A DNA stretch of 64,000 bases from Flavobacteriales bacterium (GTDB lineage: Bacteria; Bacteroidota; Bacteroidia; Flavobacteriales_D; Sanyastnellaceae). The stretch covers positions 86,448 to 150,447 of the forward strand of contig CANIBZ010000001.1 in the NCBI GenBank assembly GCA_947466425.1. Direction: 5' to 3'. Positions 7,471 to 17,180 of the stretch are shown here, in pieces. The position numbers were made by a program, and so were the translations under genes. Under the pieces are notes generated by a model, which was not told where the DNA came from, did not search any database, and was given only the letters and a program-made list of their open reading frames with translations. The first letter of the stretch is position 1, and the number at the start of each line of letters is the position of its first letter.

Positions 7471-8363
7471 TGGAGCAGGTATATCACACCCCAGTGTTGT
7501 TGCACGAGTCGATAGAGGGGTTGAACATTAAACCCAACGGGGTTTATGTAGACGTAACCTTTGGTGGTGGAGGTCATTCAAAGGAAATTTTGAAACACTT
7601 GACAACAGGGAAGCTCATTGCATTTGATCAGGACGGTGAAGCAGCGAAGAATGTTCCGCAAGATGAACGATTGATTTTTGTTCCGCAAAATTTCAGGTTT
7701 GTTAAAAATTGGATTCAGCTTCATGGCTTTCAGCAGGTTGATGGAATCTTAGCGGATTTAGGAGTGAGCAGTCATCAGTTCGATTCTGGAGAGCGTGGAT
7801 TTTCAATCCGTTTCAACGGTCCCTTGGATATGCGCATGAATCAGTCTTCTGGCATTTCTGCAGATGAATGGATTAACAAGTCTAGCGTTCAAGAGATCAC
7901 AGATGCGTTAAGAATGTATGGCGAGTTAGACGGAGCCTACAAAGTCGCAACTGAAATTGATATGCACAAGCCCTTGGGAACTACGCAAGCGTTAATAGAC
8001 TGCACGCAATCGTTTGCGAAGAGAGGTAAAGAGAAGCAGTTCTTGGCGCAAATGTTCCAAGCATTTCGAATGGTAGTGAACGATGAGATTGCTGTTTTGA
8101 AAGAGTTCCTGCAACAATCGCTCGAGTTGTTAGCTCCAGAAGGAAGGTTGGTGGTCATTAGTTATCATAGTTTGGAAGATCGTTTGGTGAAAGATTTCCT
8201 TCGGTCTGGAAATTTGGAAGGCGAGATAAAGAAGGATTTTTTCGGAAATCTCGAGCGTCAGATAGAGCCGGTGAAGAGCAAACCGATTCTTCCATCACAA
8301 GAAGAAATAGAAAGAAATGGTAGAAGTCGAAGTGCTAAACTTCGAATAGGACAAAAAAAATAA
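7470..8363 (+). CDS. rsmH: 16S rRNA (cytosine-1402-N4)-methyltransferase RsmH (MraW)
   Basis: Methylates N4 of C1402 in 16S rRNA using S-adenosylmethionine. It is 297 residues. The SAM-binding motif DVTFGGGGHS is near residue 28, followed by ILADLGVSSHQFD, RGFSIRFNGPLDMRM and the C-terminal VISYHSLEDRLVKDF, all family signatures. It overlaps mraZ by one base. A 33-base gap with a hairpin follows before ftsL. Confidence 0.97.
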   Translation: MEQVYHTPVLLHESIEGLNIKPNGVYVDVTFGGGGHSKEILKHLTTGKLIAFDQDGEAAKNVPQDERLIFVPQNFRFVKNWIQLHGFQQVDGILADLGVSSHQFDSGERGFSIRFNGPLDMRMNQSSGISADEWINKSSVQEITDALRMYGELDGAYKVATEIDMHKPLGTTQALIDCTQSFAKRGKEKQFLAQMFQAFRMVVNDEIAVLKEFLQQSLELLAPEGRLVVISYHSLEDRLVKDFLRSGNLEGEIKKDFFGNLERQIEPVKSKPILPSQEEIERNGRSRSAKLRIGQKK

Positions 8364-8371
8364 AACTATAA

Positions 8372-8393
8372 ACCGAATGAATATTCGTTCGGT
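8372..8393 (+). promoter_or_regulatory. Inverted repeat directly upstream of ftsL
   Basis: ACCGAATGAAT and ATTCGTTCGGT form a near-perfect 22-base palindrome, with one G-T pair as RNA, ending 3 bases before the ftsL ATG at 8397. As RNA it could fold a 9-bp stem with an ATAT loop over the ribosome-binding region. There is no T-run, so it is not a plain terminator. It is either a protein-binding site or a translational control hairpin inside the operon. Confidence 0.5.
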
Positions 8394-8396
8394 AAA

Positions 8397-8765
8397 ATGA
8401 AAATGGCAAATCAAGAAGAGAATAAACGCAAAGGAATAACCTTCAGAGAAATCATTGGAGGAGATTTTTTGACACGTCAATCGTTGGTGCGTCAGATGCC
8501 TTTTTTCTTTTTTATTGTCGTTCTTTTTTTTATTCAGATTAGCATGATTTACTATTTCGAATCGGTTCAAATTGAAATGAAAAGAACTAAGGAGAGGTTG
8601 AATGATTTGAATTCCGAGTATAGCACAAATGCCAGTGAACTAAGCGTTAAATCGCAACACAGCGAAGTAGTTGGGCAAGTTCAGCAGTGGGGTTTAATTA
8701 ATTCTACTACCACACCGTTTATCATAGATGTAGACACGAATTTCTTCAAGAAGAATCATGAATGA
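8397..8765 (+). CDS. ftsL: FtsL-like cell division protein
   Basis: Small bitopic divisome protein of 122 residues: a charged N-terminus of about 35 residues, one membrane segment (PFFFFIVVLFFIQISMIYYF), then a short periplasmic helix likely to form a coiled coil (VQIEMKRTKERLNDLNSEYS). Sequence conservation is weak, as is usual for FtsL. The topology, the size and the place between rsmH and ftsI support the call. The ATG at 8403 is an alternative start. The gene overlaps ftsI by 8 bases. Confidence 0.85.
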   Translation: MKMANQEENKRKGITFREIIGGDFLTRQSLVRQMPFFFFIVVLFFIQISMIYYFESVQIEMKRTKERLNDLNSEYSTNASELSVKSQHSEVVGQVQQWGLINSTTTPFIIDVDTNFFKKNHE

Positions 8766-10854
8766 ATTGAAGAAAATATCTGTTCGAATCTACGTTCTCT
8801 ACGTTGTTTTATGCGTTTTGGCATTGTTTATTATTGGGAAAGTATTTTACATTCAGGCAATTCCGAATGAAGATGCCCAAAGACGAGCAGCACAGTTTAC
8901 CTATCAGCTTCGCGATATTGAACCGGAAAGAGGGAGAATTTTAGCAGCGGACGGTTCGCCTTTGTCTACAAGTATTCCTGAATTTGAGATACGATGGGAT
9001 AGTAAAGGTGGGTATAATATCGAAAGATTCAATGCTAAGTTAGACAGTTTAAGTGCTGGAATAGCAGAGATTTTAGGCACGAAGACAGCTGCAGAAATAA
9101 AGTTGATGTTTCAGAATGCAGTAGGTTCGAACAATCGATATATGAAGGTAGGCGATCACCTGAATTACAATCAACTTCAACGATTCAAAAAGCTTCCGTT
9201 TATCAAAGAGAAAAAATTAAAAAACGGATTTATAATTCTTCAAAAAGAAAAAAGAGCAAAGCCATTCGGAGCGCTTGCAGCAAGAACCATTGGGATTTTC
9301 AGAGAGAGTAACATGGTTGGGCTAGAGGCATCTTATGATTCGTTGTTGCGAGGAAAAGTTGGTAAACAGATGCAGCAGAAAATAGCTGGAGATACCTGGA
9401 TGCCGATGACCGATGAGTACGTTGTAGAGCCTGAGCCAGGATTCGATGTTGTAACGACATTGGATGTGCATTTGCAGGATGCTGCCCAGAGTTCTTTGCG
9501 TCACACGATGGAAGTGAACAGGGCAGATTGGGGTTGTGTCATTCTTATGGAGGTGAAGACAGGTTATATCAAGGCACTTGCTAATTTGACTTATGATTCT
9601 GTAGCTAAGAAGTTTTACGAAATAGAGAATTTGGCTTTAACTCAAAGCGTTGAGCCGGGCTCTACAATGAAGTTAGCGAGTTTACTTGCAGCGATTGAAG
9701 AGGGTAACTTGGATTTAGGTAAAGTTGTTCATACGGGGTCAGGAGAATTTACCATAGGATCACACACCTTGAAAGATGTGAAAGCTTGCGGATCCATTAC
9801 CATTGAGCAAGTTTTCGCCAAGTCTTCGAATGTTGGAACGGCGATGATTGTTCGTGATGTATTTGGAAGTAAGCCACAGAAATTTCTGGATTATTTAGAA
9901 AAATTCGGATACGGACAATTGGTAGGAATAGATCTTTTAGGAGAGGGTAAATCAATTGTTAAAAGAACAACCAAAGAAGCAGGGTGGAGTGACCTAAGTC
10001 TAACACAAATGGCTGTTGGCTATGAGTTACAAGTTACGCCATTACACCAGCTTTGTTTTTATAACGCCATAGCGAATGGAGGAAGATTCATGAAGCCAAG
10101 ATTGGTGAGTGAAATCAGAAAGAATGGATTGACTTATGAGAAATTTGAACCTGTTGTTATTCGTGAGAATTTCTTGAGACCGGAAACAATTGCGAAGGGC
10201 CGAAAGTTGATGGAAGCGGTAACAACAATAGGTACAGGAAAAAAGACATTTGCAAATTCTCCATACAGAGCTGCAGGTAAAACTGGTACAGCTCGAATTT
10301 ATGAGAATGGCCATTATTTGGAAACGGCACACAGAGCATCATTTGTGGGTTACTTTCCTGCGGAAAATCCAAAATATTCTTGCATAGTAGTCATAAACAA
10401 GGCAAGAGTTTTTGAAGCATTTGGTGGAAAAATTGCGGCTCCTGTTTTTCGCGATTTAGCGAATATATTATTTGGAACCGAATTAGACATTCCTCATAAT
10501 GCAATGGGCAATGACAGCACGTTCGTAGCCCAACCCTGGATACCAACTATTTTATCTGGCGAGTCTGATGCCTTGCGCAAGGCAATGGCTCATGTTCAAT
10601 TTCCATATGCCATTCAAACAGATGCTCAATTTGTTCGCGCTGAAGTGTTGAATGGAAATATGGCCCTCTCGAGCAAAGACGCAAGTGGAAATCAAGTTCC
10701 AGATGTTCGAGGAATGGGCCTCACAGATGCACTTTATGTTCTAGAAAAAAGAGGATTGAAAGTTTCCTCAAAGGGGTATGGCAAAGTCGTTTCTCAAAGC
10801 ATACTTCCTGGAACAAAATCCAATCATCAAAACATTCAAATTACTTTACAATGA
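8758..10854 (+). CDS. ftsI: Septal peptidoglycan transpeptidase FtsI (PBP3) with PASTA domain
   Basis: Class B penicillin-binding protein that crosslinks septal peptidoglycan. It is 698 residues. One N-terminal membrane anchor (about 11-33) is followed by the PBP dimerisation region with RDIEPERGRI (52-61). The transpeptidase domain carries STMK (302-305), SSN (356-358) and KTGT (508-511), so all three active-site motifs are intact. The last 60 or so residues (VPDVRGMGLTDALYVL onward) form a PASTA domain, usual in Bacteroidota FtsI. Overlaps with ftsL (8 bases) and murE (4 bases) mark tight coupling. Confidence 0.97.
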   Translation: MNELKKISVRIYVLYVVLCVLALFIIGKVFYIQAIPNEDAQRRAAQFTYQLRDIEPERGRILAADGSPLSTSIPEFEIRWDSKGGYNIERFNAKLDSLSAGIAEILGTKTAAEIKLMFQNAVGSNNRYMKVGDHLNYNQLQRFKKLPFIKEKKLKNGFIILQKEKRAKPFGALAARTIGIFRESNMVGLEASYDSLLRGKVGKQMQQKIAGDTWMPMTDEYVVEPEPGFDVVTTLDVHLQDAAQSSLRHTMEVNRADWGCVILMEVKTGYIKALANLTYDSVAKKFYEIENLALTQSVEPGSTMKLASLLAAIEEGNLDLGKVVHTGSGEFTIGSHTLKDVKACGSITIEQVFAKSSNVGTAMIVRDVFGSKPQKFLDYLEKFGYGQLVGIDLLGEGKSIVKRTTKEAGWSDLSLTQMAVGYELQVTPLHQLCFYNAIANGGRFMKPRLVSEIRKNGLTYEKFEPVVIRENFLRPETIAKGRKLMEAVTTIGTGKKTFANSPYRAAGKTGTARIYENGHYLETAHRASFVGYFPAENPKYSCIVVINKARVFEAFGGKIAAPVFRDLANILFGTELDIPHNAMGNDSTFVAQPWIPTILSGESDALRKAMAHVQFPYAIQTDAQFVRAEVLNGNMALSSKDASGNQVPDVRGMGLTDALYVLEKRGLKVSSKGYGKVVSQSILPGTKSNHQNIQITLQ

Positions 10855-12305
10855 AGCTGCTGCAAGACATATTGTACAAAGTGCGACTGGAAGGTGTTGA
10901 AGGAACAACCAATGTTGCGGTTGAGAGCTTAACCTCAGACTCGCGCGCAGTTCGTCCAATGGCGTTATTCGTTGCTGTAAAGGGAATTCAATCTGACGGA
11001 CATTCATTTATTGCAAAGGCCATTGAGTTAGGCGCTGCTGCGGTTGTTTGTCAAGATCTTCCTGAGAAATTGGAAGAGAATATTGTGTACGTTCAAGTTG
11101 CTGATACTTCCAAAGCATTGGGAATAATGGCTTCGAATTTTTATGAAAATCCTTCAGAAAAAATGAAGGTGTTAGCGGTAACAGGAACCAATGGCAAAAC
11201 AACAGTAGCGACTTTGTTATTCCGATTGTACCGTTCAATGGGACACAAGTGCGGATTGCTTTCTACTGTTGTGAACCGCATTAATGATTTAGAAATTCCT
11301 TCAACTCACACAACACCTGATGCTGTTGCATTAAATGATTTACTGTCGCGCATGCAACGGGAAGGCTGCACGCATGTATTCATGGAGGCCTCTTCGCATG
11401 CATTGCATCAAAACAGAATGGCTGGAGTGAACATTGACGGAGCCATTTTCACGAATTTGACGCATGATCATTTGGACTATCACGGTTCAATGAATGAATA
11501 CATTAAGGCAAAGAAGATATTATTTGATCAACTAGGTCCGAATGCATTCGCAGTAGTGAATGCAGATGATCGTTATCACGATGCTTTGGTTTCTGCTTGC
11601 AAAGGGCGTGTTCGCACCTATGCGTTGCACACCATGGCTGATTACAAGACCAAATTAATTGAGAACACCCTTGATGGACTTCAAATTAATATCGATCGTT
11701 TTGAATTGCATTCACCTCTTATTGGAGAATTCAATGCCTACAACTTAACTGCTGTATTCGCAGCTGCTGTTGAACTAGGAACAGATGCAACAACGGTTCT
11801 TGTCCATCTGTCGGCTTTAGGCGCGCCGGAAGGACGCTTTCAACACATTCGTAAATCAGATGGAACAACGGCGATAGTCGATTATGCGCATACGCCTGAT
11901 GCATTGGAAAATGTGTTGGACACAATCCAATCTGTAAGGGGTAAAGAGGAAATTATTTCAATCGTGGGTTGCGGTGGCGATCGTGACCGGGCAAAACGCC
12001 CGGTAATGGCGTCTATCGCAGCTAATAAAAGTGATCGTGTAATTGTGACCAGCGACAATCCGCGCAGCGAAGATCCGAAGGCTATTATTCAAGAAATGGT
12101 AGTAGGTCTTGACCCTATTCAAAAGAAAAAAGTATTGTCCGTGACAGATCGTCGTGAGGCCATAGAAGTGGCGTGTTCACTGGCAAAGCCAGGTGATATA
12201 ATTCTCATTGCAGGAAAGGGACACGAGAAATATCAAGAGATCAATGGAGTGAAATATCCATTTGATGATTTACAAATTATAACAGAACTCTTTCAAACGA
12301 ACTAA
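10851..12305 (+). CDS. murE: UDP-MurNAc-L-Ala-D-Glu:meso-diaminopimelate ligase MurE
   Basis: ATP-dependent ligase adding the third amino acid of the peptidoglycan stem peptide. It is 484 residues. The ATP-binding P-loop TGTNGKTT is at residues 111-118. [10 protein letters not shown] and [13 protein letters not shown] follow, then [13 protein letters not shown] and GCGGDRDR of the Mur ligase C-terminal domain. The motif SDNPRSEDP contains DNPR, the known specificity signature for meso-diaminopimelate rather than lysine. The start overlaps the ftsI stop by 4 bases. Confidence 0.97.
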   Translation: MKLLQDILYKVRLEGVEGTTNVAVESLTSDSRAVRPMALFVAVKGIQSDGHSFIAKAIELGAAAVVCQDLPEKLEENIVYVQVADTSKALGIMASNFYENPSEKMKVLAVTGTNGKTTVATLLFRLYRSMGHKCGLLSTVVNRINDLEIPSTHTTPDAVALNDLLSRMQREGCTHVFMEASSHALHQNRMAGVNIDGAIFTNLTHDHLDYHGSMNEYIKAKKILFDQLGPNAFAVVNADDRYHDALVSACKGRVRTYALHTMADYKTKLIENTLDGLQINIDRFELHSPLIGEFNAYNLTAVFAAAVELGTDATTVLVHLSALGAPEGRFQHIRKSDGTTAIVDYAHTPDALENVLDTIQSVRGKEEIISIVGCGGDRDRAKRPVMASIAANKSDRVIVTSDNPRSEDPKAIIQEMVVGLDPIQKKKVLSVTDRREAIEVACSLAKPGDIILIAGKGHEKYQEINGVKYPFDDLQIITELFQTN

Positions 12306-12307
12306 GT

Positions 12308-13531
12308 ATGTTGTACCACTTATTTGAATACCTCGACAAAAACATGCATTTCCCTGGATCAGGGTTGTTTCACTATTTGTCGTTTCGTGCTGCTTTAAGC
12401 ATCCTTATTTCATTGACGATTTCCATGGTATTTGGAAAGACGTTGATTCGAATGCTCCGTAAGAAGCAAGTGGGAGAGACCATTCGCGATTTAGGATTAG
12501 ACGGACAAATGCAGAAAGCTGGAACTCCGACGATGGGCGGGTTAATTATTCTTGCGGCTATTCTAGTGCCAACCTTGTTGTTAGCTGATTTGACGAACAT
12601 CTACATTCAGACCATGATCATTGCAACCGTTTGGTTGGGACTCATTGGATTCTTAGATGATTACATCAAGGTTTTCAAAAAGAACAAAGAAGGACTTGCG
12701 GGAAAGAGTAAGATTGTAGGACAAATTGGAGTAGGAATTATTGTAGCGAGCATGCTTTATTGGAATCCGTCTGTGACCATTAAAGAGAAAGTTTCTGATG
12801 TTCAAATTCAGAACGCAACAACCGAAGAACAGGCCATGCAATGGGAGGAAGAGAAAAGTTTAAAGACGACTATACCCTTCATTAAAGGCAACGAATTTGA
12901 CTATGCTTGGTTGGTTCCAGACAGCATGGAAAGTCCATGGGTGTTGTGGGGTGTGTTTGCAGTAATTGTAATATTCATTGTAACTGCTGTTTCAAACGGC
13001 GCGAATATTACCGATGGAATTGATGGGCTAGCTACAGGAACGAGTGCCATTATTGGAATTACGCTGGCCATCTTCGCTTACGTTTCGGGTAACTACATTT
13101 TTGCAGATTACTTAAACGTAATGTATATCCCACACAGCGGTGAACTTACCGTATTCATTGCGGCGTTTGTTGGAGCGTGTGTCGGATTCCTTTGGTACAA
13201 CAGCTTTCCAGCGCAAGTATTCATGGGCGATACAGGAAGCTTGGCTCTCGGTGGAATTATTGCAACCTTCTCAATCGCTATTCGAAAAGAACTTTTAATA
13301 CCAGTGTTGTGTGGAATTTTCTTGATTGAAAACTTAAGCGTCATGCTTCAAGTGGGGTATTTCAAGTACACCAAGAAAAAGTATGGCGAAGGTCGTCGCA
13401 TCTTCTTGATGTCACCTCTTCACCATCATTATCAGCGTAAAGGAATGCATGAATCGAAAATTGTTTCTCGCTTCTGGATCATTGGAATTATGCTAGCGGT
13501 ATTAACCATCATCACACTAAAAGTAAGATAA
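12308..13531 (+). CDS. mraY: Phospho-N-acetylmuramoyl-pentapeptide-transferase MraY
   Basis: Integral membrane enzyme that makes lipid I from UDP-MurNAc-pentapeptide and undecaprenyl phosphate. It is 407 residues with about ten membrane segments. The signatures [17 protein letters not shown] with the acidic pair, [25 protein letters not shown] and the cytoplasmic histidine motif [10 protein letters not shown] are all present. A hydrophilic insertion around residues 155-200 makes it longer than proteobacterial MraY, as is common in Bacteroidota. It starts 2 bases after murE, and its stop overlaps the murD start. Confidence 0.97.
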   Translation: MLYHLFEYLDKNMHFPGSGLFHYLSFRAALSILISLTISMVFGKTLIRMLRKKQVGETIRDLGLDGQMQKAGTPTMGGLIILAAILVPTLLLADLTNIYIQTMIIATVWLGLIGFLDDYIKVFKKNKEGLAGKSKIVGQIGVGIIVASMLYWNPSVTIKEKVSDVQIQNATTEEQAMQWEEEKSLKTTIPFIKGNEFDYAWLVPDSMESPWVLWGVFAVIVIFIVTAVSNGANITDGIDGLATGTSAIIGITLAIFAYVSGNYIFADYLNVMYIPHSGELTVFIAAFVGACVGFLWYNSFPAQVFMGDTGSLALGGIIATFSIAIRKELLIPVLCGIFLIENLSVMLQVGYFKYTKKKYGEGRRIFLMSPLHHHYQRKGMHESKIVSRFWIIGIMLAVLTIITLKVR

Positions 13532-14874
13532 TGAATAAGCGATTAGTCATTCTTGGTGGGGGTGAGAGTGGAGCGGGCACAGCAGTGCTTGCAAAGAAGA
13601 TGGGATACGATGTATTTCTCTCAGACAAAGGCTTGTTGAAGGACAAGTACAAAGAAGAGTTGAATGCACATGGTGTTGCTTTCGAAGAAGGAATGCACAC
13701 CGATGAATTAATTCTAAATGCAGATGAAGTAGTGAAGAGTCCGGGTATTCCGAACTCGGCCAGATTGATTGTTGCGCTTCACGAAAAGAATATTCCAGTA
13801 TTGTCGGAATTGGAATTCGCTTACCGTTACACAAAAGCGAAGCTCATTGCAATTACAGGAAGTAACGGTAAGACTACAACGACTTTATTGACTTACCACA
13901 TTCTTAAAAACGCAGGATTGAATGTAGGCCTTGGTGGAAATGTTGGAAAGAGTTTCGCAAGGCAAGTGGCTGAAGAGAACTTCGATTACTACGTATTAGA
14001 AGTAAGCAGTTTCCAACTCGATAACATGTATTCGTTCAAAGCGGACATTGCTATTCTAACCAACATTACTCCTGATCACTTGGATCGTTACGATTACGAT
14101 TTAAGTAAATACGCCGATGCGAAACTTCGCATTGCGCAGAACCAAACGTCTAACGATGTTTTCATTTTCAATGCAGACGATGCCATTACTCAAGAGACGA
14201 TGGCGAGACATGTATTAAATGCCACCCTATTTCCAATTTCAATTGAACCGGGAAAGACCTACGAACAAGGTGGCTATTGCGACGAATTAAATTTTAACCT
14301 AAACACAAACCATAATTTATTTACTATGAAAATTACAGAACTAGCATTGCAAGGCAGACACAATTTGCAAAACAGCATGGCAGCTGGTGCAGCCGCGCGT
14401 TTTTTAGAATTAAGAAAAGAGGCAGTGCGCGACAGTTTAATGAACTTCGAAAACATTGAGCATCGCTTAGAGTTTGTTGCAAGTATTCATGGCATTCGTT
14501 TCATTAACGACAGCAAGGCGACTAACGTGAACTCAACGTGGTATGCATTGGAATCTGTTGACAAGCCAATCATTTGGATCGCTGGTGGAACAGATAAAGG
14601 AAACGATTATTCTGAATTGTCTGAATTGGTGAAGTCTAAAGTGAAAGCGATTGTATGTCTTACAAAAGACAGTTCAAAAATTAGAAAAGCCTTTGGATCT
14701 ATTGTAGATACAATTATTGATACAGATAGCGCAGAACAAGCTGTTCGAGTTTCTTACGATCTTGGAAAAGATGGTGATACAGTATTGTTGTCTCCAGCCT
14801 GCGCCTCGTTCGATTTGTTCGAGAACTACGAAGATCGTGGTCGCCAATTTAAAGTTGCTGTAAAAGGTTTGTAA
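13531..14874 (+). CDS. murD: UDP-MurNAc-L-alanine:D-glutamate ligase MurD
   Basis: Adds D-glutamate to UDP-MurNAc-L-alanine in the cytoplasm. It is 447 residues. The N-terminal Rossmann motif is GGGESGAGTA, the ATP loop GSNGKTTT is at residues 110-117, and VSSFQLD and ITPDHLDRYDY follow. FINDSKATN and WIAGGTDKGNDY mark the C-terminal ligase domain. It overlaps mraY by one base and lies 3 bases before ftsW. Confidence 0.97.
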   Translation: MNKRLVILGGGESGAGTAVLAKKMGYDVFLSDKGLLKDKYKEELNAHGVAFEEGMHTDELILNADEVVKSPGIPNSARLIVALHEKNIPVLSELEFAYRYTKAKLIAITGSNGKTTTTLLTYHILKNAGLNVGLGGNVGKSFARQVAEENFDYYVLEVSSFQLDNMYSFKADIAILTNITPDHLDRYDYDLSKYADAKLRIAQNQTSNDVFIFNADDAITQETMARHVLNATLFPISIEPGKTYEQGGYCDELNFNLNTNHNLFTMKITELALQGRHNLQNSMAAGAAARFLELRKEAVRDSLMNFENIEHRLEFVASIHGIRFINDSKATNVNSTWYALESVDKPIIWIAGGTDKGNDYSELSELVKSKVKAIVCLTKDSSKIRKAFGSIVDTIIDTDSAEQAVRVSYDLGKDGDTVLLSPACASFDLFENYEDRGRQFKVAVKGL

Positions 14875-14877
14875 GAC

Positions 14878-16062
14878 ATGCAAAAATTTCTTTCATATTT
14901 AAAGGGAGATCGGGTGATCTGGATGGTTGCACTATTCTTGTGCACCCTTTCAGTATTGGCTGTATACAGCGCCGTATCTTCTTTGGTGTGGAAGGCTGAA
15001 GGTGGCAGTAGCGCTGGAGTATTGATAAAGCATATTTCTATGCTCGGTCTAGGAATGGCTTTCATGTATATAACCCATCTCTTGCCGTTGTCTTTTTTTT
15101 CGCGAATAGGACAATTAATGATTTGGGTGGTTATTCCACTCTTGGTATTTACGTTGTTCTTCGGTTCAAACATTAACAATGCCGATCGCTGGATTCGAAT
15201 ACCGGGTATTGGATTGACGTTTCAAACGAGCGATTTAGCGAAACTGGTTTTAATTATTTATGTAGCTCGACAGCTTACAGTGAAGCGTCAGCTGTTGGGA
15301 GATTTTAGAAAAGGTGTCCTTCCCATTGTTATTCCTATTGCAATCGTTTGTGCTTTGGTTCTTCCTGCAAACTTCTCAACTGCCGCATTAATTGGGTTTG
15401 TGTGTTTTTTAATGCTGGTTTTTGGAGGAGTGCCGTGGAGACATTTGTTTAAGCTAATTGGAGTGGGAGTTGGGTTGATTGTATTGATTATTGCCGCGGG
15501 TGAATTGGGTCCGGAAAAATTACTACCACGTTACAGCACTTGGAAAAATCGTTTAATCGGAAAGGAAGTTCAAGCTGGTGCAATAGACGATTCGAAATAT
15601 CAAATTGAATTGGCTCAATATGCGATTTATGAAGGTGGAATTATTCCGAAAGGACCTGGATCGGGATCGTCGCGTAATTTTTTGCCGCATCCTTATTCAG
15701 ATATGATTTATGCCTTTATTATTGAAGAGTATGGTTCTATTTTAGGCGGAGTGCTGGTTATGTTCATGTACGTTATTTTCTTGTTTCGTGTCATTCGAAT
15801 TTCCATTCGAAGTCCGAAATATTTTGGAGGACTAACAGCTTTGGGATTGGGTTTAGTTATTTCCATTCAAGCTTTCATTAATATGGGAGTTGCCGTGAAT
15901 TTATTTCCAACAACAGGACAACCATTGCCGCTTGTAAGTATGGGCGGAACGTCCATTGTTTTCGTAGCCATTATGTTCGGAGTTATTCTTAGTATTTCGA
16001 AGATGAGCGAGGAGAATGATGATGCAGAGCAAAATGATGAGTTAGAAGGATCCCCATTTTAA
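14878..16062 (+). CDS. ftsW: Septal peptidoglycan glycosyltransferase FtsW
   Basis: SEDS-family polytopic membrane glycosyltransferase that polymerises lipid II at the septum with FtsI. It is 394 residues with about ten membrane segments. RWIRIPGIGLTFQTSDLAKL carries the conserved Q/S-x-x-K-region pattern, and GGIIPKGPGSGSSRNFLPHPYSDMIYAFIIEE is the large periplasmic loop signature. PTTGQPLPLVSMGGTS near the end is diagnostic. Its place between murD and murG favours FtsW over RodA. Confidence 0.95.
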   Translation: MQKFLSYLKGDRVIWMVALFLCTLSVLAVYSAVSSLVWKAEGGSSAGVLIKHISMLGLGMAFMYITHLLPLSFFSRIGQLMIWVVIPLLVFTLFFGSNINNADRWIRIPGIGLTFQTSDLAKLVLIIYVARQLTVKRQLLGDFRKGVLPIVIPIAIVCALVLPANFSTAALIGFVCFLMLVFGGVPWRHLFKLIGVGVGLIVLIIAAGELGPEKLLPRYSTWKNRLIGKEVQAGAIDDSKYQIELAQYAIYEGGIIPKGPGSGSSRNFLPHPYSDMIYAFIIEEYGSILGGVLVMFMYVIFLFRVIRISIRSPKYFGGLTALGLGLVISIQAFINMGVAVNLFPTTGQPLPLVSMGGTSIVFVAIMFGVILSISKMSEENDDAEQNDELEGSPF

Positions 16063-16067
16063 TTCAA

Positions 16068-17180
16068 ATGGAAAATAGAAATTTAAATAAAGTTTTGTTA
16101 TCGGCGGGAGGAACGGGAGGACATATTTTTCCGGCCATTGCGGTTGCGAATGAAATAAAAGCTCGCTTTCCTGAATGCGAGATTTTATTTGTTGGGGCGG
16201 AAGGAAAGATGGAGATGGAAAAAGTTCCTCAAGCGGGATATAAAATTGTTGGACTTCCCATTGCAGGACTTCAACGAAAATTAACGCTTTCGAATTTTTT
16301 ACTTCCAATTAAAATATTGAAAAGTATGTTGAAGGCGAAAGCTGTAGTGAAGGAATTTCGTCCGCAAATAGCTGTCGGTTTTGGAGGTTATGCAAGTGGT
16401 CCAACACTTCGTGCGGCTGGAAAAGCAGGTGTTCCAACGGTGTTGCAGGAACAGAATTCATTCGCGGGAGTTACCAATAAATTATTGGCGAAGCGAGCGA
16501 AAGCGATATGTGTGGCATACGAAGGGATGGAAGTTTTTTTTCAAAAAGAGAAGATTCAGTTAACTGGAAATCCAGTGCGGAAAGATTTCGTGAAGTTGCC
16601 TTATTCGCAAGAAGAAGCTTTGGCTAATTTGAATTTCGATTCAACAAAAAAAATAATTTTAATTATTGGAGGAAGTTTAGGCGCACGCGCTGTGAATGCC
16701 GCGGTTGAAGCTTCATTGAATTCGTGGCTTCAGCAAGGATTCCAAATTATTTGGCAATGTGGAAAGATTTACAAATCGAATTTAGAGGCGAAGTACGAAG
16801 GAACTTCTGGTTTGCGTCTTTACGATTTCATTCAAGATATGGCATTGGTGTATGCTTCTGCCGATGTGATAGTTTCTAGAGCAGGAGCTATGAGTGTTTC
16901 AGAACTATCGTTGGTAGGAAAGCCAGTGGTGTTTATGCCTTCGCCGAATGTGGCGGAAGATCATCAGACGAAAAATGCAATGGCGCTCGTTTCGAAACGA
17001 GCAGCATTAATGGTGCGTGATAGTGAGGCGGAGTTGAAGTTGGCGGAAGTTGTTTCCGCGCTTCTTCAAAACGAAAATGAGATTGCGGAATTGAAAGAGA
17101 ATATTGCTGCATTCGCCATGCCGAATGCAACGGAAGAAATTGTAGATACTTTAATTGAAGTGGTGTATGGAAGAGCGTAA
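16068..17180 (+). CDS. murG: UDP-GlcNAc:lipid I N-acetylglucosaminyltransferase MurG
   Basis: Transfers GlcNAc onto lipid I to make lipid II, at the inner face of the cytoplasmic membrane. It is 370 residues, GT28 family. The glycine-rich loop SAGGTGGHIFPAIAVA is at the N-terminus, followed by GFGGYASGP and LQEQNSFAGVTN, then the C-terminal donor-binding parts IIGGSLGARAVN and SRAGAMSVSEL. The end overlaps murC. Confidence 0.97.
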   Translation: MENRNLNKVLLSAGGTGGHIFPAIAVANEIKARFPECEILFVGAEGKMEMEKVPQAGYKIVGLPIAGLQRKLTLSNFLLPIKILKSMLKAKAVVKEFRPQIAVGFGGYASGPTLRAAGKAGVPTVLQEQNSFAGVTNKLLAKRAKAICVAYEGMEVFFQKEKIQLTGNPVRKDFVKLPYSQEEALANLNFDSTKKIILIIGGSLGARAVNAAVEASLNSWLQQGFQIIWQCGKIYKSNLEAKYEGTSGLRLYDFIQDMALVYASADVIVSRAGAMSVSELSLVGKPVVFMPSPNVAEDHQTKNAMALVSKRAALMVRDSEAELKLAEVVSALLQNENEIAELKENIAAFAMPNATEEIVDTLIEVVYGRA

